Below are positions 45,201 through 53,889 of a DNA stretch of 64,000 nt, piece by piece. Every line of letters starts with the position of its first letter. The first letter of the stretch is position 1. The notes under the pieces are model-generated. The model had not been told where the DNA came from. It did not search any database and saw nothing but the letters and a program-made list of their open reading frames with translations. The DNA lies in the NCBI GenBank assembly GCA_964017045.1, contig OZ024808.1, positions 25,226,396-25,290,395 of the forward strand, written 5' to 3'. The position numbers were made by a program, and so were the translations under genes. The stretch is from Omphiscola glabra. Taxonomy: Eukaryota; Mollusca; Gastropoda; Lymnaeidae.

Positions 45201-48200
45201 TACAACAAACCGGTTGGTGTTGGTGTATCAGCATTGGTTGCCATTTGTTTCACTGTGTCAAGCTAATCTCTGTCTTGGGATTGCCATTAATACCTTTTGA
45301 ATGTCAAGCTAATCTCTGTCTTAGGATTGCCATTAATACCTTTTGAATGTCAAGCTTATCTGTGTCTTAGGATTGCCATTAATACCTTTTGATTATCAAG
45401 CTAATCTCTGTTTTAGTATTGCCATAATACCCTTTGAATGTCACGCTAATCTCTTAATCTTACGATTGCCATCAATACCCTTTGAATGTCACGCTAATCT
45501 CTTAATCTTACGATTGCCATCAATACCCTTTGAATGTCACGCTAATCTCTTAATCTTACGATTGCCATCAATACCTTTTGAATGTTAGGCTAATCTCTGT
45601 CTTACGATTGCCATCAATACCTTTTGAATGTCACGCTAATCTCTATGACGTTTACGAGTGCCTTGGCATTTAGCATGAATTTAAAATGAAAAATTCGACT
45701 TTACACGATACTAATTATTCTTTTAAACTATATTTATCTATATTTATAAATAAAAACAAAATTTACAACACAAACTATGGCGAACATTTCTGTTATAGCA
45801 TGAGTGGCCCGTGGTCGGTCCGCGAGCCGCATCTTTCTGTTATAGCAAGAGTGGCCCGTGGTCGGTCCGAGAGCCGCGTGCCATATATATTGTGGCCCAC
45901 CGTATGCATCTCAAAGAAATATCGCCTTCCTGTATTAAATTTGCACTAATTTTCGTAGTTTTGATAAACGAACAATTGAAATTAAAGAATTGTATTATAT
46001 AATTATTTTTTTTTAAGCGTTACACTATATCACAATTAAAACTATTCAATTTAGTTATGTTTGTTGAGTCATGTGAATCCGTCATTTTCTGGGAATGATG
46101 TTTGTGATGGCACTTCAATCCGTCATTTTCTGGGAATGATGTTTGTGATGGCACTTCAATCCATAATTTTCTGGGAATGATGTTTGTGATGGCAATACAA
46201 TCCGTTTTTTTCTGGGAATGATGTTTGCTGCGTCACGTGATTCTTTCGTCTTCTGAGAATTATACACTTGGGGGCACTTCAATGTGTTATCTTCTGGAAA
46301 TAATGTTTGCGTAGACACTTCAATATATTATCTTCTGGGTAATCATGTTTGTAGCGGCATTTCAAACTTTTATCTTCTGGTAACGATGGTCATTATGAAG
46401 GCATACATAATTCAGGATATTTCTTTTTTTCTCTTGTATTTGTTCGATGAAATGATGAGTAGACTCGCTATCAGACAACACTGAAACCATTTTTGCCTAG
46501 CAGCACCATGTGCTATCGAATGTCGAAACGAAACTAAAACTCGGCTGAAAAGTAACACAAGCGCCGACCTCTGATTGTACTATGAATAGGACTACCCAAA
46601 AATCAATAATGAAAAACAATTAAGGGATTAATTTCCTAAATGATGCTGCGTGAAAGTCTTTCAAATCAATCGTTGGATATCTGGTGTTTTGCATTATGGG
46701 TTTATTCGTCAGTGGTGTCCTTTTCCTCTACGGCTATTCTCAAGTCGTGCGTTCAACCTTCCTTGTATTGTTCAACCTTCCTTGTACTGTTCAACCTTCC
46801 TAGTACTGTTCAACCTTCCTAGTACTGTTCAACCTTCCTTGTACTGTTCAACCTTCCTTGTACTGTTCAACCTTCCTTGTATTGCTCAACCTTCCTTGTA
46901 CTGTTCAACCTTCCTAGTACTGTTCAATCTTCCTAGTACTGTTCAACCTTCCTTGTACTGTTCAACCTTCCTTGTACTGTTCAACCTTCCTTGTACTGTT
47001 CAACCTTCCTTGTACTGTTCAACCTTCCTTGTACTGTTCAACCTTCCTTGTACTGTTCAACCTTCCTTGTACTGTTCAACCTTCCTTGTACTGTTCAACC
47101 TTCCTTGTACTGTTCAACCTTCCTTGTACTGTTCAACCTTCCTTGTACTGTTCAACCTTCCTTGTACTGTTCAACCTTCCTTGTACTGTACAACCTTCCT
47201 TGTACTGTTCAACCTTCCTTGTACTGTTCAACCTTCCTTGTACTGTTCAACCTTCCTTGTACTGTTCAACCTTCCTTGTACTGTTCAACCTTCCTTGTAC
47301 TGTTCAACCTTCCTTGTACTGTTCAACCTTTCTTGTACTGTTCAACCTTCCTTGTACTGTTCAACCTTCCTTGTACTGTTCAACCTTCCTTGTACTGTGC
47401 AACCTTCCTTGTACTTTTCAACCTTCCTAGTACTGTTATTTATAAACGTTTTTGTGTTGTTTTGTGGATGATAAAAGTGAATTCTTTTTTGTCGATATAC
47501 CAATATATATTGAGCTTTAATAATAATTGTACATTACAAATAATTAAACGTTTCGGCACAATGCCTTCATCAGTACAAGACATACAAATAAGTAGTCATC
47601 AAATTTACATAATATATATACAGAGAGATAAATCCTACCTAAAAAAATAGAAAACCAGACAGAAACAAGGTCAAGAAAAAAGATGAATGAAAAGGAAGTG
47701 ACTTGAAGTAAAATTTAAAAGCCCAATCAGGAAAAAAGACATCGCAGTTATGTAAAATTGTGGATTTGGTTTATCCCTTATGGAGTTAACGTACCAAATC
47801 TTGATATTAATTTATTCTCCATATGGATCATATCCGTTGTGTTACTAATATACAGTATACAAGTAACTGCGATGTCCAAAATGACATCATGGTTGGTGCT
47901 ATTGAAATGTTTGGAGACCGGACAGAGAGCCTGTTTATTTATATTATAGAGGTGTTCTCTAAATCGGTCTCCAAGGCGACGACCTGTCTCTCCTACGTAT
48001 AATTTACCACACTTTTTCCAACATGTTAACAGCAAGATAGTCAAATCAACTATAAAGTCAAGTCAGCTGCTAGGGTTAAATCACCATCTGACGCAAGTCA
48101 ACTTCTAAGTCAAGTCAACCTCTAGGTCAAGCCAACTTCTAAGCCAGGGCAACTTCTAACTCAATTCAACTTCTAAGTCAAGTCAAATTTTAAGTTAAGT

Positions 48201-50522
48201 TAACTTCTAAGTCAAGTCAACTACTAAGTCATGTCTATTTTAAGTCAAGTCAACTACTGAGTCAAGTCAGCTTATAGTTCAAGTCAATTTCTAAGTCAAG
48301 TGAACTAACAGGACAATTCAACTTCTAGGTCAAGGCCACACAGCTCAAGTTGAGAAACGCTTAGGTTACAACATAGATGTATGTGTTAAATTACTGCACG
48401 GGTACAAAAATATTCTGTAGGTGCAAATGACTCAGCGAGAGAGGTGCCAATCCGGGGTCACTTAAGGAGGTTTGAGTGAGATTAGTGGGAGGGGGGACAG
48501 AGCAAAAAAAAATTAAGTCCTGGAGCCAGTTGATGGTGAGTGCATCAAAGGCCGTGCCGAGGAAAAGCTGCACCAGGTGTGAAGCCTTAAAATTCTGCCC
48601 CTGAATATACTTGCCGCTCGGTCCAATGGGAATTTTATATTTTCATAGTCCTATCTAAGGACCATTTTTGCGCCACTTTCGTTGCTCCCAGGGCGACGAA
48701 TACCCATTAGCCCCCCCCCCCCCCTTTTTTTCGCACGGCTCTGAGTGCATCATCATCAGATACTTGATTTTATAGAGAATAAATGGTAATCTTTATACTC
48801 TTATACATTACGCTTCTGGTATGACTGGTGGATGGCGTCCTAATTTACTGCTTCAATTTACAGCCCAATAATAATTTCAATAGCGCGTAAAATATAGTTC
48901 CCGATAACTAAGCTAAATGATATATTTTTTTACATAACACAACTGCGTTTGGCGCGTAATATATTCTTTTCGAAGAATGCAATCGTCTCAATTTAAATAT
49001 GGTGAACAAAATATTTGTTTTAAAAGTGTTTTGGACATAAGAATATTTAATATAGTTCTTGGGCGTGAAATAAAAAGTCTGCAGTGACGTATCATGGGGG
49101 TGGGGGAGGGGTGTATGGAAAATGTGGATTCTTAAACGTGCGTTACTTGAGTTTATGTTTTGTCAAGTATAACTTTTAGTAGATGAAAAGTTCGCGCACT
49201 GCTGCCGCCAATGTTTGGCGGGCTATATTTGTAAATATATATATAGTTGTTTGTTTGTTTTTTTGTTACATTTTATGAACACTTACATCAATATTTGCAT
49301 TACTATAACACACAATTAGTTAAACCATCAATGGGACAAACACTGGTTAGTGGTGAAAAATTTAAAAGATTCTAATTAATAAAAAATAAGGTAACAAAGA
49401 TGTTGTTGTTGTTGTTGTTGATGATGTTGTTGTTGTTGTTGGTGGTGTTTTTTTTTTCCTTTACGGTAACTTCGTTTCTTTTTGTGTGTTTCTATGTGGC
49501 TGGGTGGCAAAATCTTCAGAAGGCAAATTGACCTACTTCACTTCAACCTATCACGCCGAAACATAAACCCGTTGCGGATGGTAACACAATGTATCAAATT
49601 TTTAACATAACCGCTAAAAAATCAGTTTTTTTCCTGTTTTTCAAATGAAGGATGAAGGAAAGATGACGACACTGATGTCACGAAATAAAATTCCCGATAA
49701 CTGCGCTAAATGAGATTCTTTTTAAAAAATGAAAAAAATATCGCAAGTGCGTTTGGTGCGTAAAATTTTCTTTTTTTTTTTTTTCAGAAATAGTTCGTGA
49801 AATAAATCTGCGGTGTAAAAGTGGGCGGGTCATTAGAAAATTAATAAAGTTCAGAGGCGAGTGGGAGCACTAATTGCGATTCATATAACCTGCGTTACTT
49901 GTAGGCGTGTTTTGTCAAATGTTCAGCCCAGCCACTCATTGTTCGATATTCCATTTTAAAGATGGATTTATTTGAAAAAGCATTGTTTTTTAAGGGCTGT
50001 TTAATTTGTAACTAAGAAAGATGACATTGAATGCAAAGTTAAATGGAAAGACATAAATTTAGAAATAAGTCAGAGTGTCATCAAACATCAAAAGGCTTTC
50101 ACTGACCTCGTGTAGACCCATCTCTTGTAGACGGACAGAAAGATGGAGTACGGCGTGATGAACAGGCCAATCAACAGGTCCGCCAGGGTCAGCGAGTAGA
50201 TGAAGGTCTTGTTGAAGTTGCTGAACGCCTCGGTCCACGAGGCCACCATGATGATGGCGCAGTTGCTGACCACGATCAGAATGGTAACGAGTATGGTGAT
50301 GAAAGTCTGGATGGTGAACTCCGGGTTGTCCCCGTCGACGTCGTCTGCCATGTCCGTGACCGCATTGAAATTTCTGGACATCCCCCCTTCCAGCGATGTC
50401 GTTGTGGACAAGATGGCGGTGGATGTCGCTCTTTTGGTTTTGGGAATCTGTGACCCGGAAACCACTGCTGCCAGCAAGCCAAAGACCACGACTGATGTGT
50501 TCAAACCTGGTAGGTGGCCCAT
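32996..50522 (-). CDS. Gene 2: atypical class A (rhodopsin-like) GPCR, 5 exons
   Basis: Minus-strand exons 50522-50107, 41465-41252, 36317-36178, 34382-34251 and 33248-32996 join into 1155 nt (384 residues plus TGA) with matching phases 2, 0, 2, 2. A signal-peptide-like N-terminus precedes TM1 with its conserved Asn (VVSNC). TM2 has SLTLADLL, the ECL1 Trp is present, TM3 starts MFCSVEAYV (disulfide Cys) and ends VDHYVAV (Arg of DRY replaced by His). TM4 has WIVAV and Pro; ECL2 has its Cys (TSICMID); TM5 has Pro in VSIPS; TM6 reads LVWVPF for CWxP; TM7 has no NPxxY (about ASFSQFFILL). Family membership is clear; the ligand is not. The loop after TM3 (RKPERYNVMMSP) loosely resembles amine-like orphans such as GPR21/GPR52, which is a weak impression only. 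The start is the first Met ahead of the signal peptide. Confidence 0.87.
33524..33553 (-). ncRNA. Hammerhead-ribozyme-like core of a Penelope-like element
   Basis: Minus strand reads CTGAAGA, a hairpin AGGCATCTTGCC, then GAAACG. The hammerhead core is CUGANGA-stem II-GAAA, and the variable N position is A here. The same organisation recurs at 47545-47573. Penelope-like retroelements are known to carry hammerhead motifs. Only a fragment; no reverse transcriptase seen next to it. Confidence 0.55.
33635..33740. repeat. Short array (CAATGTAGGTCAGTGTAGCT)
   Basis: Alternating GTAGGTCAGT and GTAGCTCAAT units, in the last intron of gene 2. Confidence 0.85.
34010..34225. repeat. 12-bp array (GAGACTGACATT)n
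   Basis: About 17 units with CTGACATCTGA variants, beginning about 25 bp beyond the donor of gene 2 exon 4. The ORFs reading SVSMSVSM on the minus strand are artefacts. Confidence 0.95.
34251..34382 (-). CDS. Gene 2 exon 4: ICL3 and TM6
   Basis: Phase 2 to 2. A short basic ICL3 (SFKKRIQFYEKVYVELSSRP) and TM6 YITCIMCLVFTLVWVPFVII. Acceptor CCTCAG after a T-rich tract, donor GTAAGT. A 12-bp repeat array begins about 25 bp beyond the donor. Confidence 0.87.
34880..36150. repeat. 21-bp array (GGCCCACTCCACCACACCGCT)-type, about 60 copies
   Basis: The unit is seven codons long, so several frames on both strands stay open for up to 425 codons (GPLHHTA on plus; VVEWASG and WSGPAVW on minus). It fills most of gene 2 intron 3 and starts about 27 bp beyond the exon 3 donor. 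GC-rich against an AT-rich background. Confidence 0.96.
36178..36317 (-). CDS. Gene 2 exon 3: ECL2 and TM5
   Basis: Phase 0 to 2. Acceptor ACCACAG, then the ECL2 cysteine in TSICMID and TM5 YMLTAGVLVSIPSLFAMA. Donor GTTAGT. A nearer AG 6 nt inside would shift the frame to an early stop, so the upstream AG is preferred. The intron that follows starts with an open frame running into the 21-bp array. Confidence 0.85.
36702..36777. repeat. (TA)n microsatellite, about 76 bp
   Basis: Uninterrupted TA run upstream of dispersed repeat copy 2. Confidence 0.97.
36826..37860 (+). repeat. Dispersed AT-rich repeat, copy 2
   Basis: Collinear with 3340-4340 (shared ATTTTACGGAAATCGAATA, TTATCGGGAAAA, CCCCTTCTTA-AAGTAAAATT, CAATCCAGTGGA, CAGCACAAGATA). 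Same orientation. No coding capacity. Confidence 0.75.
37975..39125. repeat. Compound tetranucleotide repeats (ATAG, GGAT, GTAG, ACAG/AGAG)
   Basis: Blocks of GATA/GGAT/TAGG, interrupted by a unique stretch at about 38240-38390, then about 600 bp of AGACAGACAGAGAG. Minus-strand ORFs of Ser/Leu/Cys/Val (up to 266 codons) are artefacts. Confidence 0.97.
39168..39196. repeat. (TA)n microsatellite
   Basis: Short TA run in gene 2 intron 2. Confidence 0.9.
39966..40345. mobile_element. Degenerate hAT-like fragment
   Basis: Begins CAGCGATTCTCAACTTTG, resembling the hAT ends at 11492 and 23911, followed by G-rich diverged sequence. The right end is unclear. Confidence 0.35.
40346..41251. other. Gene 2 intron 2, part nearest exon 2
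   Basis: No mobile element identified. About 40800-41120 is comparatively GC-rich and unique-looking, without repeat structure; regulatory content is possible but not shown. Confidence 0.4.
41252..41465 (-). CDS. Gene 2 exon 2: TM3, ICL2, TM4
   Basis: Phase 2 to 0. Encodes SEMFCSVEAYVFTTL, LTWLNVDHYVAVRKPERY and TM4 CWIVFSWIVAVSF. Donor GTGAGC. The acceptor GCCAG is the innermost of four copies: a 57-bp unit containing intron end, AG and 27 nt of exon start is repeated at 41466-41650, and the reading frame stays open through all copies. Confidence 0.9.
41466..41650 (-). repeat. 57-bp unit x3 duplicating the exon 2 acceptor of gene 2
   Basis: Three extra copies of intron end + AG + exon start. 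The AG/T boundaries fall at 41465 (real), 41522, 41579 and 41636. The unit is 19 codons and the frame is open through all four copies, each repeating SEMFCSVEAFVVNNNFLVA. Confidence 0.95.
41880..42230 (+). mobile_element. LINE 3' end with (TTA)n tail
   Basis: Encodes TIWNTLPAALRHSQTLGSFK and THLFRKHLLG, the typical C-terminal end of CR1/L2-type reverse transcriptase ORFs, then a 3' UTR and TTATTATTATTATTA. Truncated at the 5' side. Confidence 0.75.
42231..42834. other. Gene 2 intron 1, unique-looking segment
   Basis: No repeat. Contains scattered CACGTG E-box cores (42371, 42511, 42797). Possible cis-regulatory sequence, inferred only from base composition and lack of repeats. Confidence 0.35.
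42835..42987. mobile_element. hAT-type MITE, 153 bp, perfect 8-bp TSD
   Basis: CAGAGGCGTAAC at the left, GTTACGCCTCTG at the right, flanked by GTACCACC at 42827-42834 and again at 42988-42995. No coding capacity. Confidence 0.9.
43667..44000. mobile_element. Palindromic element with degenerate hammerhead-like cores
   Basis: Left arm AGTAAAACAAAGTATGGGAA and right arm ending TCATACTTTGTTTTACT; inner arms also pair (ACTTAGCTGACAGTTAG with CTTTTCAGCTAAGTACT). Each arm contains an AGGAAGCCTTCGTC-like stretch next to CGTGTCGGC/CGTGTCGAC, resembling the hammerhead cores at 33524 and 47545 but with GACA in place of GAAA. Probably a Penelope-derived inverted copy. Confidence 0.65.
44224..45165 (-). 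pseudogene. LINE (CR1-like) reverse-transcriptase C-terminal fragment and 3' tail
   Basis: Minus-strand ORF 45163-44588 encodes SSTRNLGYFLSHNLSLDNHI, LVLSRLDYCNSLLSG, LEKLQKVQNSAARL and LHSLLWLPVQARIDYK, the conserved C-terminal half of CR1/L2-type reverse transcriptases. After a frameshift it continues to LPLHIRN and FKTALKTHLFKLYYPD. The 3' UTR carries GTACAGCGTGGTGAGCC-like sequence and an AAT tail (44224-44240). 5' truncated and inactive. Confidence 0.88.
45245..45650. repeat. ~56-bp tandem array
   Basis: About seven copies of GATTGCCATTAATACCTTTT plus GAATGTCAAGCTAATCTCTG, the central three nearly identical. Confidence 0.95.
45800..45895. repeat. Short duplication (GAGTGGCCCGTGGTCGGTCC)
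   Basis: Two adjacent copies of TTCTGTTATAGCA-GAGTGGCCCGTGGTCGGTCC. Looks like an end of a GGCCCG-type MITE; not resolved. Confidence 0.6.
46075..46395. repeat. ~41-bp array (TCATTTTCTGGGAATGATGT)
   Basis: About seven degenerating copies, the first three nearly identical. Confidence 0.92.
46752..47440. repeat. 19-bp array (CAACCTTCCTTGTACTGTT)n
   Basis: About 36 units; three long plus-strand frames (up to 273 codons) are artefacts of the 19-bp period. Confidence 0.97.
47545..47573 (-). ncRNA. Hammerhead-ribozyme core, Penelope-like element
   Basis: Minus strand: CTGATGA, hairpin with GGCA-TTG-TGCC, then GAAACG, the complete conserved hammerhead core. It lies downstream of the GIY-YIG fragment on the same strand, the expected order in a Penelope-like element. 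One unpaired A between CTGATGA and stem II; stem III is short. Confidence 0.65.
47778..48044 (-). pseudogene. Penelope-like element GIY-YIG endonuclease fragment
   Basis: An 88-codon minus-strand frame contains CGKLYVGETGRRLGDRFREH followed by ALCPVSKHFNSTNHD, a GIY-YIG nuclease of the type fused to Penelope-like reverse transcriptases (Tyr in the LYVGET motif, Arg in RFREH, His further on). The C-terminus is present (ENKLISRFGTLTP). No reverse transcriptase is found upstream, where a tandem repeat begins. A 5'-truncated copy. Confidence 0.85.
48050..48345. repeat. ~16-bp array (AAGTCAAGTCAACTTCT)
   Basis: Degenerate copies in gene 2 intron 1, directly upstream of the Penelope-like fragment. 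Confidence 0.85.
48895..49000 (+). repeat. Dispersed repeat family member
   Basis: CCCGATAACTAAGCTAAATG, then CAACTGCGTTTGGCGCGTAA. Shared with 4730, 49690 and 61340 copies. Confidence 0.65.
49690..49830 (+). repeat. Dispersed repeat family member
   Basis: CCCGATAACTGCGCTAAATG, then GCAAGTGCGTTTGGTGCGTA and AAATCTGCGGTGTAAAA. The inverted counterpart at 61340 also begins ACACCGCAGATAAATTTC. Confidence 0.7.
50107..50522 (-). CDS. Gene 2 exon 1: signal peptide, N-tail, TM1, TM2
   Basis: ATG at 50522, hydrophobic leader VVVFGLLAAVVSG, then a Ser/Thr-rich and Asp-rich extracellular tail of about 50 residues, TM1 (FITILVTILIVVSNCAII) and TM2 (FIYSLTLADLLIGLFI). Donor GTCAGT read on the minus strand at 50106, phase 2. 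Confidence 0.88.
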
Positions 50523-51290
50523 CTTTTGTTTGTGTTTAGGTTGATACAGTTAATGACCAGTTTTGGTTGTGCTTATTGAATTCAGTCATGTTGTCTGAAA
50601 ACCGTTTGTGATGAGATTGTGGACTCTACCGTTACCAAAGTACTTATTCGTGTAGTCTCAATAGGCTTGTAATTTAGAGACATGTCTCTTTACAGAATAC
50701 GGCTGTGGAAGCGTGTTGGTGTTTGATGGGTATGCCATCTTCGTCTTCTCAAAGCACAAGACGTGTTGATACAAGACGTGTTGATGCAAGACGTGTTGAT
50801 ACAAGAAGTGTTGACGTAATTTCACTTGCTAACGAATGTATTTCAAACGTCATCAAGTATCAAGTTTATTGAAAGCCCTTTTAAAAACTTGATGTTGTTA
50901 TTGTTGTTCTATTGTAACATCTGTCGCGCTCTCCTTGCAAGGCTGACCATTTGATGCGGGACGTAACAGTATCCAGCGCTCAACCTCTGGGGCCCGTGTT
51001 CTGTGAACAGAGAAACAATAAAAGGTTTATGTTACGGAACTCTTGTAAAGTCGATTCTCAACATTGCCGACATGTTTAAATTTCAATTCAACAATGTTCG
51101 GCGTTTAAAAAAGAAACAAAAATAACAAAATACAACGCGTCTTACTTTGGCGGTGTTTTCTTTTAGATGAAAACAAATAAAACGTAAATAACTCTAATGT
51201 TGTTATCTTAATCTTTGTGTCCACTGCATGGCCACGTGACTACACAGCTTATCAATAAATTACATGAGCATATCATTGCGATCTTGTCAT
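50523..51290. other. Upstream flank of gene 2
   Basis: Probable 5' UTR/promoter side of gene 2, read on the minus strand. Contains a small ACAAGACGTGTTGAT repeat (about 50755-50815). No TATA box assigned. Confidence 0.4.
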
Positions 51291-51356
51291 ATTATGTGTT
51301 ATGGACTTATGTACAACGCGGTGAGCCCAGCCCTAGGCTGGGGTACCGCGCTATAT
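51291..51356 (+). mobile_element. LINE 3' UTR tail fragment
   Basis: ACAACGCGGTGAGCCCAGCC and GCTGGGGTACCGCGCTATAT match the 3' tails of the copies at 12065 and 44224. Confidence 0.65.
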
Positions 51357-51633
51357 CAAGGGACGTCCATTAATTACGTCAAAAAAATAAGGGGGGAAGG
51401 GGTTTGGAATTTTTTGACAGTTGTTGACAACGTGAAAAGTTGGGGGGATAGATTAGCTGACGTCAACAATCATTTTTGTCTAATACATTTTTTTTATCTT
51501 AAAAATTGATTGGTTCTTACATTATTTTACACAATTTAATGAGTGCAGATAGTCTTACATTTTTAGGATTTTAATAATAAAAGAGTTATTTAAAGTGTGT
51601 CTGTGCACTGCAGATGGCTGGTTAGAATGTTAG

Positions 51634-52522
51634 CACACTTTGTTAGTGCAAGAGAACTCAAAAGTTGGCATCTCTTCACCTGTCGTAACAACTATACCAA
51701 CTCAGAGACTGAGAGAGCGTATGGCAACTACTGCTCACACAGACAATGCTTCTATTTTAAGTGCTGAATGGTTAGAAAAGGATGATGTTGACTTGTCTGG
51801 TATATCAATTCCACAAGATGAAAATGATAAATCAGTTACTATAGACTATGCCCATCAGGGACAGTCATTTCAGGTTTTTTCAGTAGGGGTGGGGAGGAGG
51901 GGGGCAAAACCAAAACTTGTTCGGCTTGTTAAGTTGTTTGTTACTGGAGGCGCCACAGTACATAGCAATTTTAATAAAATCTGCCAAAATGATGTCCCTG
52001 GTGCCCATTGTTACGATAGAGCAGGAGTGGGCAAACTCTTTGTGCGGAGGGCCGCATTGACAAAGGTAAAGCTATTGGGTGGGGGGCCGCATGTTTATTA
52101 TGTCCAATTTTTACCTGTCGATAAACATTTCTCTGTATTAAAATCGGTAATTTCGCATTTTAGCATTACATGACAAAAGTCAAGGACTGTTTTAAAAAAT
52201 AGAAAATTAGAAAGAAATTTGATCAAAAATGTTTTTAAAATCATAACGGTATATGAAATTCTGTAAAATTCCACAAAATAACTTAAAAACAAAGTATTTT
52301 TAAAAATTTCTAAATGCCTTCGAGGGCCGCATAATATCAGTTGCCGGGCCGCATGCGGCCTGCGGGCCGTAGTTTGCCCACCCCTGCGATAGAGCAACAC
52401 CTGGCTACTCCATGGGAAGATGGTGGCAGCTAGAAACTATACTATCATTGTCAGCTATGCTGACAATAATCATATTTACACTTACACAAACAATTTACTC
52501 TTACTCTCTAACAACCTTTTAA
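51634..52522 (+). pseudogene. Unrecognised ORF interrupted by a hAT MITE
   Basis: The frame is open from after a TAG at 51631 to the MITE at 52022. Beyond the MITE and one TSD copy the same frame resumes and ends at TAA 52520-52522, about 172 codons in total. The N-terminal part is polar (SPVVTTIPTQRLRERMATT, LEKDDVDLSGISIPQDE); the C-terminus holds a hydrophobic segment (ILSLSAMLTIIIF) fitting a single membrane anchor. No ATG precedes residue ~30, so it may be a 5'-truncated retrocopy or a captured exon. I do not recognise the family. Confidence 0.55.
52022..52386. mobile_element. hAT-type MITE, 365 bp, perfect 8-bp TSD
   Basis: CAGGAGTGGGCAAACTC at the left and GTAGTTTGCCCACCCCTG at the right, flanked by CGATAGAG at 52014-52021 and 52387-52394. 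Contains GGGCCGCAT-rich subterminal sequence. Inserted in the ORF 51634-52522. Confidence 0.92.
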
Positions 52523-52853
52523 TTGATTCTGCATGATAAAATTTCAGTGTGCAAACTTTTTAACTTGTTGATTAAAAAGCTACTTTGCTATCAAATGTTT
52601 GTCCCACAATTTTGTGTTACTAAAAATCCATCAGCACAAAGTCAAACGTATCTCTTAATTTATTGTATGTTATTATTCAATTTGTGTTGTTTTTGTTTGT
52701 TTTTTGTTTTTGTTTTTTTTTTGGGGGGGGGGGGGTATAAAATGTTGACATAATTAAATGGGGGATGGGGGGGTCCAGTGTTTCTTTCAGAAATTTTCCC
52801 CCGAGGGGGCACTTTTGGCGTTCGGGGGGCAGTGCCAGTTTTTCAGTGGCCAG

Positions 52854-53195
52854 AGGCGTAGCTAAGGGGTGGCAGATGGGACAGATGTCCCCGGGCGCCA
52901 GACTAGCGGGGGCATCTAATGGGCTAAAGTGTTAATGGACGAAAATAATAGGTTTCAGAGTTTAGCGGGGGTGGGGGGGGGGTGGGGTGTAAAAATGAAT
53001 CTTGTCCCCTGTCATCAAAGACTCACGTCAGTGATGTAGAAGTGGGGGAGCGAACATTTGGTCTTCCCAGGTGTAATTTTTCTTTAGATAGAGCGGCGGG
53101 ATTTTCGGACATCTGCAGAGTTTCTATCGAGAAAGGTAGCGTGGCAAAAAAGTTAACCCACCTAGGGTGGCGCTAACACTAGGCACGCCGCTGGG
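52854..53195. mobile_element. MITE with CAGAGGCGTAGCTA termini
   Basis: Left CAGAGGCGTAGCTAAG; right, inverted, CAGCGGCGTGCCTAG. Nested near the left end of the 4.2-kb element. Confidence 0.6.
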
Positions 53196-53889
53196 CAGTG
53201 TATATATCAGCACCAAATTCGGCTGTCGTGGCAAGTTATTTTTATCGGGAAGTAAGGCAGCAGAAAATGTGTGATTGTTTAACAATCAAAAGGTGCATTT
53301 TGGAGTATACATGATTCGAATGTTTTGATAAGACTTTCATTTGATCGGGGAAAATAATTTTTCAAGCGTCAGGGGAGGCATTATGGCGCTCAGTGCCATA
53401 CATAAACTAAATTCATTCTGGTTGTGGTGCGCCGAAGAAAATCATTTGACACAAGATTAGATTCAACCCGGTAGTCACATTGATCGACGTCAAGGTGGAA
53501 AAAAAAAGGGGGGGGGTAGCAGAAATTGAGGAATCCGAAGAGTTTGAGCAAAAGTGAGGGCACGGGTCACCTTATTTTAAAAATAATAAATTCAAAATGC
53601 AGTGATGCATTGTGGTGCAAATTTTTCGACTTCTTTTTCTGTATATTAAGGGCCCAAGATCAATTTATTGATCATTATGGCTCCTATGAATGTAGATGGG
53701 ATTTGCAATGTTTCTGTGCCCGGTGTTGATGCGGATATTTCACTGGTAACAAGAGTTACCTAGTGAGGGTATCATGCACTGGTTTCAATGTATCTTTAAG
53801 ACAATGTGTGAAGGGGCATTTCAAACGTTTATATATTTACTGTTAGATGTCTCGTAGAAAAATGCTAAGAATACATCAACATACACCAA

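Noticed and set aside
46650..47650. Long ORFs reading LVLFNLPCTVQPS
   Set aside because: 19-bp tandem repeat open in three frames.
48391..48573. 60-codon minus ORF in gene 2 intron 1
   Set aside because: Low complexity, no domain, no convincing splice sites.
50200..50544. Plus-strand ORF opposite GPCR exon 1
   Set aside because: Antisense shadow; the minus frame has TM1/TM2 and correct splice phase.
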